Part shown: positions 6,649-12,069 of the stretch, in pieces | Layout of the letters: every line of letters begins with the position of its first letter | How positions within the stretch are numbered: the first letter of the stretch is position 1 | Assembly: GCA_013152795.1 (NCBI GenBank) | Contig: JAADFS010000112.1 | Location: 1 to 12,069, forward strand | DNA length: 12,069 nt | From: Deferribacteres bacterium | GTDB taxonomy: Bacteria; Nitrospirota; Thermodesulfovibrionia; UBA6902 | Direction: 5' to 3' | The notes under the pieces: model-generated | Seen by the model: the letters and a program-made list of their open reading frames with translations, nothing else | Databases searched by the model: none | Told to the model about the DNA's origin: nothing | Position numbers and translations under genes: made by a program

Positions 6649-6713
6649 CCTTCAATATTGCATAAACCGGCAGGAGAGAGAGCCCCCGGTGGTATTTTTA
6701 TGCCGCTGTAAGG
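6649..6713. repeat. Short interspersed repeat, copy F (65 bp), between convergent genes
   Basis: The left end CCTTCAATATTGCATAAAC and right end TTTATGCCGCTGTAAGG form imperfect inverted repeats. Inside, ACCGG pairs with CCGGT. It begins 7 bp after the phosphorylase stop and ends 5 bp before the stop of the convergent creatininase-family gene, so it fills the whole gap. It may act as a barrier between converging transcripts. Confidence 0.8.
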
Positions 6714-6717
6714 TGAA

Positions 6718-7449
6718 TCAAGGCTGGAAGGGGTATTCCTCTTTTTCCATGGTATCGATAATATCGGTTATTTTATCTGCAATCAGTTGAATCGCCCTTT
6801 CACCCTTTTCCCTGCTCGCCTTCGCTGGATTGCCCCATACCCCGCCGGGCCAGTACCTGAGCTTGTCTTTTACCACAAACGGGCTGGTCTGTACCGGGTA
6901 TTCCTCCGGGGATGTCCCTTTCACCAGCTCGGGCGCAATGGCGAGGATGATGGATGTCTCTATCTCACCTGCATGCAGGTCCCCCGGGGTTTCCGCAAGC
7001 CCGGCAAGCTCTTTATTCAGGATGTAATACGGAGATACAACCGCCATTTTAATCCCATCGAGCTCCTCAACCAGGATCTCCGCCGCTTCCCTTAAGGCGG
7101 ACATGTGAATGCCGCCTCCGTGGCCTGATATCAGAATAAAGTTTCTCAGGCCCTTCCTGTAGGCGTCCTTTACCAGATCCGAGGCCAGTCTCCTCAGTGT
7201 TTCCGCGCTTATGCTTATTGTACCGGGGTGCTGATACGTAGTGGTGCATACGCCGTAATATAAAGGCGGCGCAAGAAATACATCCCTTTTTCCGGTTGCA
7301 CGTTTTAGAACCTCGTATACAATCAGGGTATCCGTATTCAGCGGAAGATGATTGCCGTGTTCCTCGATCGTGCCGAACGGAAAAACAATCGTCTTTGTCT
7401 TTTCAAGGTGTTTTTTAAAGTCGGCCATTGTGATGTTTTCAAGGATCAT
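6718..7449 (-). CDS. Creatininase-family metal-dependent amidohydrolase
   Basis: This 243-aa protein has the motifs of the creatininase superfamily (creatininase, MftE peptidase, archaeal FAPy deformylase ArfB). GTIEEHGNHLPLNTD (26-40) carries metal ligands around Glu29, His31 and Asp40. SGHGGG (108-113) stands where most members have NGHGGN. DLHAGEIETS (157-166) and WPGGVWGNPAKASREKG (200-216) complete the fold. It is a soluble cytoplasmic enzyme; the substrate cannot be told from sequence. The SD AGGAGAGG lies just before ATG (7449-7447). It converges with the phosphorylase and diverges from the SWIB gene, so it is its own transcription unit. A link to purine or creatinine breakdown would be speculation. 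Confidence 0.85.
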   Translation of the reverse strand: MILENITMADFKKHLEKTKTIVFPFGTIEEHGNHLPLNTDTLIVYEVLKRATGKRDVFLAPPLYYGVCTTTYQHPGTISISAETLRRLASDLVKDAYRKGLRNFILISGHGGGIHMSALREAAEILVEELDGIKMAVVSPYYILNKELAGLAETPGDLHAGEIETSIILAIAPELVKGTSPEEYPVQTSPFVVKDKLRYWPGGVWGNPAKASREKGERAIQLIADKITDIIDTMEKEEYPFQP

Positions 7450-7579
7450 ACCCCACCTCTCCTAAACGTATTCGTTGGATTATTTTATACCCGAATCAAA
7501 AAAAGCGCCACCAAAATATAACAAGGCGGACGCCATGTCAGGCTACGGACTCATTCCTTCTTGTATTGAAAAATTTTTA

Positions 7580-7608
7580 TTGACAGGATACCGATTCTCT
7601 GATAGGAT
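7580..7608 (+). promoter_or_regulatory. Predicted sigma70 promoter of the SWIB gene
   Basis: A perfect TTGACA (7580-7585), a 17-bp spacer and TAGGAT (7603-7608; four of six match TATAAT) lie in an AT-rich stretch. Transcription would start near 7615, giving a leader of about 28 nt with GGAGGAGG (7633-7640) before ATG 7643. The rest of the divergent spacer (7450-7579) is AT-rich, with no clear element for the leftward gene apart from a TATAAA on the minus strand. Confidence 0.65.
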
Positions 7609-7642
7609 TTTTCTAACATTAAACTCAAAAAAGGAGGAGGCA

Positions 7643-7912
7643 ATGGCTGCAAAGAGCAAGTCAATGAAAAAGAAGGTCACAGTTAAGAATGTCAAGAAGA
7701 AAAAGACGGACAATGCGTTCATGAAGCCGGTGCAGATCAGCGAGGCCCTCGCCAAGGTAGTCGGAAGCAAACCCCTTCCGAGAACAGAGGTCACCAAAAA
7801 GCTCTGGATGTACATCAAGGAGCATGACCTGCAGGACAAGGCGAACAGGAGAAACATCATTGCCGACGCCAACCTGAAGGCTGTATTCGGAGAGAAAGGT
7901 CTCGATGTTTGA
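7643..7912 (+). CDS. SWIB/MDM2-domain protein, C-terminus lost by an apparent +1 frameshift
   Basis: The first 85 codons encode a Lys-rich tail (MAAKSKSMKKKVTVKNVKKKK) and a SWIB domain: FMKPVQISEALAKVVG, LPRTEVTKKLWMYIKEHDLQD, NRRNIIADANLKAVFGEK. As annotated, it ends GLDV at TGA 7910-7912, giving 89 aa. Relatives continue with a strand and helix reading approximately VSMFEMTKLVSKHL. That sequence is present in the +1 frame from 7899 to a TAG at 7953-7955. Dropping one G at 7898-7899 gives GEKVSMFEMTKLVSKNLTAMQ and a 103-aa protein of family length. The cause may be a sequencing error, a real mutation or frameshifting. Small bacterial SWIB proteins are probably DNA-associated; their role is not established. 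ATG 7643 is chosen for its strong SD over the in-frame upstream extension from 7475. Confidence 0.88.
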   Translation: MAAKSKSMKKKVTVKNVKKKKTDNAFMKPVQISEALAKVVGSKPLPRTEVTKKLWMYIKEHDLQDKANRRNIIADANLKAVFGEKGLDV

Positions 7913-7955
7913 GATGACCAAGCTCGTCAGCAAAAATCTGACGGCAATGCAGTAG
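7899..7955 (+). other. Out-of-frame continuation of the SWIB domain
   Basis: Read from 7899, the +1 frame gives V-S-M-F-E-M-T-K-L-V-S-K-N-L-T-A-M-Q and a TAG stop. This matches the remembered C-terminal consensus of bacterial SWIB proteins and has no start of its own, so it is best read as a piece of the upstream gene. The slip point is within AAAGG (7895-7899). Confidence 0.75.
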
Positions 7956-7975
7956 CAGGTCAGGCCGTCATTTTT
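7939..7975. terminator. Bidirectional intrinsic terminator between the SWIB gene and the sulfur operon
   Basis: TGACGGC (7939-7945) pairs with GCCGTCA (7964-7970), followed by TTTTT (7971-7975). On the other strand the stem is followed by a matching U-tract from AAAAA at 7932-7936. The stop codon of the minus-strand gene (7960-7962) and the TAG of the shifted SWIB frame (7953-7955) both lie in the loop. An overlapping hairpin CGTCAG/CTGACG (7925-7930 with 7938-7943) uses the same left arm and would compete with it. Confidence 0.7.
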
Positions 7976-8457
7976 CCGTACAATATACGGGCAAAGATGT
8001 AGCAGAGAATAAATGTAACTGCATAACCGGCGGTATCGCCTGCCAAGGGGATTGAAAAAGGCAGGCCGGAGTCCACTTCGCCGAAGCGGTACTGCATCCA
8101 GCCCAGGGCGATAAATACCGGCCAGAGGTATGAAGCTGAAAGTGCGACCTGTGAAAAAAATGCATTGCCGCATGCCTCATTGGCAATGCTGTTGCAGGCT
8201 GTGTATGCAGCCTTGTCACCTGCCTTAAGCGCCTCAATCGACAGGGCATGGAAATGTTCTGTCTCATGAGTATCACGGGTTATTTTCCCTTTGTTTAAAC
8301 GAAAGGCAAGTGATGCTGAATATTTCCCGGTTATTACACAGCCCAGGGCAAGGATGAAAGTCCCCAGGTAATAACCGGCCACTGGGTTGTCCGGAAACCT
8401 GTAGAAAGGCATCAGGATTCTATCCATCTGTGCATATAGAAGAGCAAGGAAATCCAT
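7960..8457 (-). CDS. Small integral membrane protein of unknown function, last gene of the sulfur operon
   Basis: This 165-aa protein is not assigned to a named function. ATG 8457 is chosen for its SD (GGAG, about 7 bp before). The longer frame to 8565 would run into the TauE gene. Three hydrophobic segments are seen: about 25-47 (GYYLGTFILALGCVITG), 98-120 (FFSQVALSASYLWPVFIALGW) and 137-160 (GYAVTFILCYIFARILYG). Between the first two is a charged region, HETEHFHALSIEALKAGDKAAY, followed by SIANEACGNAFF. The ALKAGDK ... N-x-x-A-x-G-x-x-FF ... LWP-x-x-x-A-x-x-W arrangement looks like a conserved signature. The gene starts 11 bp after TauE, so it is co-transcribed and may be an accessory subunit or partner of that permease. 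This role is inference from position. Confidence 0.78.
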   Translation of the reverse strand: MDFLALLYAQMDRILMPFYRFPDNPVAGYYLGTFILALGCVITGKYSASLAFRLNKGKITRDTHETEHFHALSIEALKAGDKAAYTACNSIANEACGNAFFSQVALSASYLWPVFIALGWMQYRFGEVDSGLPFSIPLAGDTAGYAVTFILCYIFARILYGKMTA

Positions 8458-8468
8458 ATCAATCTCCG

Positions 8469-9632
8469 CTAAAACGGCGGCACTATGCTGTAGCCTAAAA
8501 AACCCTTTGACGTATATCTGATCCCGACATAAAGCGCGAGCACCACGAAAAGCCGTTTGAGCCATATGTCGGGAATATACCTTGAAGTACGCGGCCCGAG
8601 CATGGAGCCGGCAAAGATTCCGAACAGCTCGATACCGATCAACGGCCAGTAGACAACGATGCCTTTAATGACCATGTATGAAAAAATACTCACCACCATC
8701 CCGATAAGGACTGTAAGCGCGGATGTCCCGGCGACAAGGAACATGGGCAGCCCTGCAATGCTTGTAAGAAACGGGACAAACAGGAAACCTCCGCCTATGC
8801 CGAGAAAAGACGCCAGGGCCGCTATGAGGAACCCGCCGGTAAGCGGGATAACCGGAGCAAAGCTGAATTCCACTCCATAGAATGTAAACCTCACGCGCCG
8901 CAGGCTCCACTGTACTATCCTTACACCGTGGTCAGAGAGATCAGACGCCCCCCGTTTTTTTCTTCCGCCGCCCGCCTCTTCAAAAGCCTTTGCAGCCGCC
9001 CGTGCGTTTTTCTTCCGGGCCTGTCCCCGGGATGTGGTCTCATAGAAGAGGAATCCGCCGATCACAAACACGCAGAGGCCGAAGTATCCGATATATTCGC
9101 TGAGCCTGATCCTGCCAGCCGTAACAAGGGGGACAATGATACTGCCCGTCACGGAACCCAGAGCAAGGGCTATCCCGAGGGGCAGCACCAGCCTGCCCAT
9201 CCGGTAATAGTTTATTGATGAGATCAGGGCGCTCAGACTTACGAGCCACTGGTTCGAGACCCTTATGCTGTCGGTGACCAGCCTGTTCAGGACAGGGCTT
9301 GTGTTTTTAAAGCTCCTTGCATAATCTCCGAGCCCGAAGATGGTTATATGCCCCACCCCGGCCATTATGCCGCCGAAGGCGCCGACCGTCGAGAATATCC
9401 AGCCGACCCAGACGGCCCACAGGAACGCCCACACATAGTCGACTTCCGGTGCCCCCGGGATGTTGAGAAAACCCGGTGCAGCATCGGGATTGATCATGCC
9501 TTTTTCAACACCCTTTGGTGTCTTTGCTATGGCATCAGCCAGTGTGACGGCATGTGATGAAGCGACAAAGACGGCCAATATCAAAAACAACACTACGAAT
9601 AATGCCGGATAAAAATTTTTCCTGTGCCTCAT
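8469..9632 (-). CDS. TauE/SafE-family permease (sulfite/organosulfur anion export type)
   Basis: This 387-aa membrane protein has two TauE/SafE half-domains: FSTVGAFGGIMAGVGHITIFG near residues 80-100, and ALASFLGIGGGFLFVPFLTSIAGLP near 272-296. They are joined by a basic cytoplasmic loop (RGQARKKNARAAAKAF ... GGGRKKRG, about 202-228). The N-terminus has a signal-like hydrophobic stretch ending SSHA. Family members move sulfite, sulfoacetate or related anions; the substrate here is inferred from the SQR and YeeE neighbours. Two ATGs are possible: 9638 lies only 1 bp from AAGGAG and 9632 lies 7 bp from it, so 9632 is preferred. The gene is followed after 11 bp by a small membrane protein gene. 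It is longer than the roughly 250-aa minimal TauE. Confidence 0.88.
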   Translation of the reverse strand: MRHRKNFYPALFVVLFLILAVFVASSHAVTLADAIAKTPKGVEKGMINPDAAPGFLNIPGAPEVDYVWAFLWAVWVGWIFSTVGAFGGIMAGVGHITIFGLGDYARSFKNTSPVLNRLVTDSIRVSNQWLVSLSALISSINYYRMGRLVLPLGIALALGSVTGSIIVPLVTAGRIRLSEYIGYFGLCVFVIGGFLFYETTSRGQARKKNARAAAKAFEEAGGGRKKRGASDLSDHGVRIVQWSLRRVRFTFYGVEFSFAPVIPLTGGFLIAALASFLGIGGGFLFVPFLTSIAGLPMFLVAGTSALTVLIGMVVSIFSYMVIKGIVVYWPLIGIELFGIFAGSMLGPRTSRYIPDIWLKRLFVVLALYVGIRYTSKGFLGYSIVPPF

Positions 9633-9643
9633 TGCCATTCTCC

Positions 9644-9661
9644 TTTTTATGCAACATCAAG
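9644..9661 (-). repeat. Isolated half-end of the interspersed repeat
   Basis: On the minus strand this reads CTTGATGTTGCATAAAAA, matching the left end of copies A to E over about 15 bases. No partner end lies nearby. It sits between the second YeeE gene and TauE and runs straight into the AAGGAG ribosome site of TauE. It could be a decayed solo end or a chance match, although the length argues against chance. Confidence 0.55.
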
Positions 9662-9662
9662 C

Positions 9663-10094
9663 TCATTCCAGCGGGACGCCCAGTTTTTTCAACCTGGGAT
9701 AAAGGATGGCGAACAGGTATATCCCGAAGACTATCCCTGAAAATGTAAATGCAGCGGGAATCTTTCCCTCTCCCAACTGCGCGAGAACCGTCCCGGGGCA
9801 GGCCCCGCTCATTCCCCATCCCACGCCGAATATCAGCCCTCCGGCAAGGGTACCCCTGTGCAGTGACTTTATCTTTATACGTACCGGCTCACCGGTCAGT
9901 GAACGTGCCCTGAACTTCCTGATCAGGTACATTGAAAGCATTGCAACCCCGATTGCCGTGAACATGGTCCATACGAGTTTCAGGTTTGTAAAGAGAAACA
10001 TGTCCATAAAGAGATCATAATCGGAAAATCCGGCCCTTGACAGCAAAAAGCCGAAAATCATGCCCGGAAACAGAAACATATACGGCTTTCTCAT
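9663..10094 (-). CDS. YeeE/YedE-family (sulfur transport) half-protein, second of a pair
   Basis: This 143-aa membrane protein is one half of a YeeE/YedE (DUF395) transporter. About four hydrophobic segments are visible. The family signature is GLIFGVGWGMSGACPGTVLAQLG (86-108), with Cys99 in G-A-C-P-G-T. In characterised YeeE (TsuA) conserved cysteines relay thiosulfate through the membrane. ATG 10094 is chosen because AAAGGAG lies upstream; the frame extends to 10199 but would overlap the preceding gene. It follows that gene by 14 bp, so the two halves are translated together and probably assemble into one pore. The substrate could be thiosulfate or another small sulfur species. Confidence 0.88.
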   Translation of the reverse strand: MRKPYMFLFPGMIFGFLLSRAGFSDYDLFMDMFLFTNLKLVWTMFTAIGVAMLSMYLIRKFRARSLTGEPVRIKIKSLHRGTLAGGLIFGVGWGMSGACPGTVLAQLGEGKIPAAFTFSGIVFGIYLFAILYPRLKKLGVPLE

Positions 10095-10108
10095 AGTTTT
10101 TTTCTCCT

Positions 10109-10642
10109 TTAAAACAGAATCCGGTAAATAAGGTTTACTGCAAAGAGCCCGCCTGCAAAAAACCCGGCCGTGGCGACAAAGCCCGACGGCGCCAGGCACG
10201 GAATACCATGTATGGTATGCGCAGAGGGACAGCCCCCCGCCGTGCGCGCCCCGAATCCGAGCAGGATACCGCCGCTGAAAAACCAGACCGCAGTCAGAGA
10301 AAACGAGTGCGTTACCGTTGCACCAAACCTGCCCATTTCAGTAACAAGGGCGTAATCGCCGGAAAGAATCCTTGCCAGTGCCGCGCCGAGGATGATACCG
10401 GCGATAAAGAACACCCTCCATGTGAAAATCTTCCGGTACGCGGGCGTGTTCAATGCCTCAAGCTTTGTATCCGGCAGGACGGCCCTGCACAGATTGCCGT
10501 AGCCGGTCGAGACCCCCAGCGGGAGGTTGGCTGTCAGATAGAAAAACGGCACAAACAGGCCGATCAGTACACCCCCGAACCACCACGGCCACGGGTTAAT
10601 GAACAAAAATTCGTAGAGGCTGTTTTGCTGGAATATATTCAT
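10109..10642 (-). CDS. YeeE/YedE-family (sulfur transport) half-protein, first of a pair
   Basis: This 177-aa membrane protein carries GGILLGFGARTAGGCPSAHTI (124-144), the counterpart of the YeeE/YedE core G-x-R-x-A-G-G-C-x-S-x-H, with Cys138 and nearby Cys149. A further Cys52 lies in GYGNLC. Segments near 20-40, 77-93, 113-135 and 155-175 are hydrophobic. With the next gene it makes a split YeeE/YedE transporter. ATG 10642 has no clear SD: the 30 bp before it are AT-rich (ends AAATTATAAAAT). It may rely on coupling to, or reinitiation after, the SQR gene 53 bp upstream. An AT-rich own promoter is possible but not well formed. Confidence 0.87.
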   Translation of the reverse strand: MNIFQQNSLYEFLFINPWPWWFGGVLIGLFVPFFYLTANLPLGVSTGYGNLCRAVLPDTKLEALNTPAYRKIFTWRVFFIAGIILGAALARILSGDYALVTEMGRFGATVTHSFSLTAVWFFSGGILLGFGARTAGGCPSAHTIHGIPCLAPSGFVATAGFFAGGLFAVNLIYRILF

Positions 10643-10695
10643 ATTTTATAATTTGCGAAAATCTGCAATTCTATCGGAAAAATTTTTTCTTCGCC

Positions 10696-11874
10696 TTACG
10701 GCAACTGGGTCAAACCCCTCTTGATTTTCCAGAGATAATATTTCTCAAACCCGAGCTTCATCCATTTATAAATAACGCCGGCCCTGAGCACAGCCTCCTG
10801 CCTCGGCGGAAGCACGGGCCGCGCCTTCATGAGCGCCGCTGTATTGCCCATGTCCATGATACATAGAGCCCCCACAGGCTCTGCTTCGGGAACAGGCTTG
10901 CCGGTTATCTCGCCGGCTATGGTTGCGGCAGCCTGCTTTGCCATCTCCTCGGTCATGGATCCTGTCTTGGGTACGCCTGTGGGTACGGGGGTCTGCTCGG
11001 GAGGCGCTATGGCCACGGCAACCCCTGCCGAGAAGATGTTTTTGAAACGCGTGTGCCTGTAATGCTCATCTACGGGGATAAAGCCTTTTGGGTTGCCGAG
11101 ATGAAATACCGCCTTGACACCTGCCATCGGCGGTGCAAACACGGCGAGTCTGTGCGGCAGTTTTGTCCCGTCCTTCAGTCTGACCTCGCCGGGTATGAAC
11201 TCTTCGACAGCCTGATTCGCGATAACCCTTATGTCCCTGACGGCGAATTCATCCTCCATTATCCTCCTTGAGTTTCTGAGTCCGCTGATCCCGAAATGGC
11301 CTATATACGGCTCTGATGTGACAAATGTAATGGGCACCCTGTGCCTCATCTTTCTTTTTCTCAGTTCCGTATCCAGCTCGCAGGCATATTCATACATGGG
11401 CCCGAAACAGCTCACACCCTGCACAGAGCCGATTACGACCGGCCCCGGATTCTCCAGGAATCTCTCCAGGGCGATCCTCGCCCTCACCGCATGTTCAAGC
11501 GTGAAAATGCAGCCGGTATGCTCCCCCAGTCCCGGCACTGCGGAGAAAACAAGGTCAGGGCCTGTGGCTATTACAAGATAATCGTAGGGGATTTCCTGTC
11601 TTTTTGTAATGACCTTTGATGCATCCGCATCTACTCCCACGGCCTCCTCATGAAGGAATTTTATCCGTTTGGGTTTCAGCATCCTTTCAAGCTGAAGCGT
11701 AATGGCTCCCGGACTCCTCCAGCCCATTGAAACCCACGGCAGCGAGGGGATAAAGACAAACTTATCCGTGTCGCAGACCAATACTATCTCGGCCTTTTTC
11801 CCGAGGTGCCGCCGCAGGTCAAATGCGGCCGTGAGCCCCCCGAAAGAACCTCCTATAATAACTATTCTTGCCAT
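10696..11874 (-). CDS. Sulfide:quinone oxidoreductase-like FAD/NAD(P)-binding protein
   Basis: This 392-aa flavoprotein resembles SQR, which oxidises sulfide to polysulfide or sulfane sulfur and reduces membrane quinone. The N-terminal dinucleotide fold is IVIIGGSFGG (4-13); VIATGPDL (101-108) is the second FAD motif; FSAGVAVAI (281-289) is the third. Redox cysteines matching the SQR pair are Cys156 in GVSCFGPMYEY and Cys338 in GALCIMDMG. The third SQR Cys, usually in C-T-x-x-H-A, is Phe124 here, with Cys122 two residues earlier. The C-terminal WMKLGFEKYYLWKIKRG is the amphipathic membrane-anchoring tail common in SQRs. GGAGAG precedes ATG 11874. Its leader is the end of a repeat. It heads the operon with YeeE and TauE. 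Other sulfur-handling flavoproteins of the family remain possible. Confidence 0.85.
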   Translation of the reverse strand: MARIVIIGGSFGGLTAAFDLRRHLGKKAEIVLVCDTDKFVFIPSLPWVSMGWRSPGAITLQLERMLKPKRIKFLHEEAVGVDADASKVITKRQEIPYDYLVIATGPDLVFSAVPGLGEHTGCIFTLEHAVRARIALERFLENPGPVVIGSVQGVSCFGPMYEYACELDTELRKRKMRHRVPITFVTSEPYIGHFGISGLRNSRRIMEDEFAVRDIRVIANQAVEEFIPGEVRLKDGTKLPHRLAVFAPPMAGVKAVFHLGNPKGFIPVDEHYRHTRFKNIFSAGVAVAIAPPEQTPVPTGVPKTGSMTEEMAKQAAATIAGEITGKPVPEAEPVGALCIMDMGNTAALMKARPVLPPRQEAVLRAGVIYKWMKLGFEKYYLWKIKRGLTQLP

Positions 11875-11902
11875 CTCTCTCCTGACTGTTTTCTGATGTT
11901 TA

Positions 11903-12069
11903 CCTTACAGCGGCATAAAAACATCGCCTGCGGGCAGGAGGGCCTGCCGGAAAAGCTTTATCTGCGATTCCTTAAGGAAATATTCTGCACAGCATTTTGA
12001 CGTCCTTTTGAAATTCACTTTCCGTTACTTCCTGCAATAAAGACTTACTTCCAATATCTTATCGCTTTA
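11903..12069 (-). repeat. Long interspersed repeat, copy H (cut by the window edge)
   Basis: Read on the minus strand, this ends TTTTTATGCCGCTGTAAGG at 11903 and matches copy B (about 1590-1751) through its core, including AAAGCGAT, GAATATTTCCTTAAGGAAT and the GCTTTTCCGGCAGGCCCTCC arm. It lacks its other end only because the window stops. It closes 29 bp before the SQR start codon, so any promoter of the sulfur operon must lie inside or beyond it. No convincing -35/-10 pair was found in the visible part. Confidence 0.85.

Noticed and set aside
251..6713. CRISPR-like array from the recurrent repeats
   Set aside because: Repeats are far apart, differ in length and are palindromic mosaics without uniform spacers; no cas genes are present.
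7475..7642. N-terminal extension of the SWIB protein to 7475
   Set aside because: The extension covers the promoter and has no SWIB-like sequence; ATG 7643 has a GGAGGAGG site at proper distance.
8458..8565. Longer start (8565) for the small membrane protein
   Set aside because: It would overlap the end of TauE by about 97 bp, and the extension has no family-like sequence; ATG 8457 has its own SD.
10095..10199. Longer start (10199) for the second YeeE half
   Set aside because: It overlaps the first half-gene; ATG 10094 has an AAAGGAG site upstream and begins directly at the membrane segment.

Overview
This 12 kb window reads as an ordinary chromosomal segment of a Gram-negative bacterium with sulfur metabolism. 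The gene set is QueF, a selenocysteine-type SelD, PrsK/PrsR, an SQR-like flavoprotein with split YeeE/YedE and TauE/SafE transporters, and a small SWIB protein. Together with the many short intergenic repeats, this points to Nitrospirota or a deltaproteobacterial (Desulfobacterota-type) lineage. That placement is inferred from gene content and was not tested by phylogeny.

Left half, + strand (1-6641): the 3' end of queF (queuosine biosynthesis); selD, whose real start lies 90 bp upstream of the open frame and which is read through an in-frame UGA (selenocysteine); prsK and prsR, the histidine kinase and sigma54-dependent activator of the PEP-CTERM/exopolysaccharide system; and an MTAP-family nucleoside phosphorylase whose base-site residues suggest 6-oxopurine (methylthioinosine) use. 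A creatininase-family amidohydrolase (6718-7449, - strand) converges on the phosphorylase. A SWIB-domain gene (7643-7912, +) with a good sigma70 promoter follows. Its conserved C-terminal tail is displaced into the +1 frame.

Right half, - strand (11874 to 7960): a compact five-gene cluster in the order SQR-like flavoprotein, two YeeE/YedE half-transporters, TauE/SafE permease, and a small membrane protein of unknown function. It ends at a hairpin terminator shared with the SWIB gene. Most gaps are 11-53 bp, so it is probably one operon for sulfide oxidation and for moving thiosulfate, sulfite or persulfide-type species across the inner membrane.

The most striking non-coding feature is a family of repeats with terminal inverted repeats of the form CCTTAATGTTGCATAAA ... 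TTTATGCCACTGTAAGG. Copies lie at 251-469, 1539-1751, 1942-1999, 4079-4143, 5561-5819, 6649-6713 and 11903-12069 (cut by the window edge, opposite orientation), with an isolated half-end at 9644-9661. They occupy nearly all the space between the left-hand genes. They begin a few bases after stop codons and end 8-30 bp before the start codons of selD, prsK, prsR, the phosphorylase and the SQR gene, so they make up the translation leaders of these genes. Long copies (213-259 bp) are mosaics of several smaller repeated modules; short copies (58-65 bp) look like the two ends joined. No tRNA, rRNA, CRISPR array or complete insertion sequence was seen.
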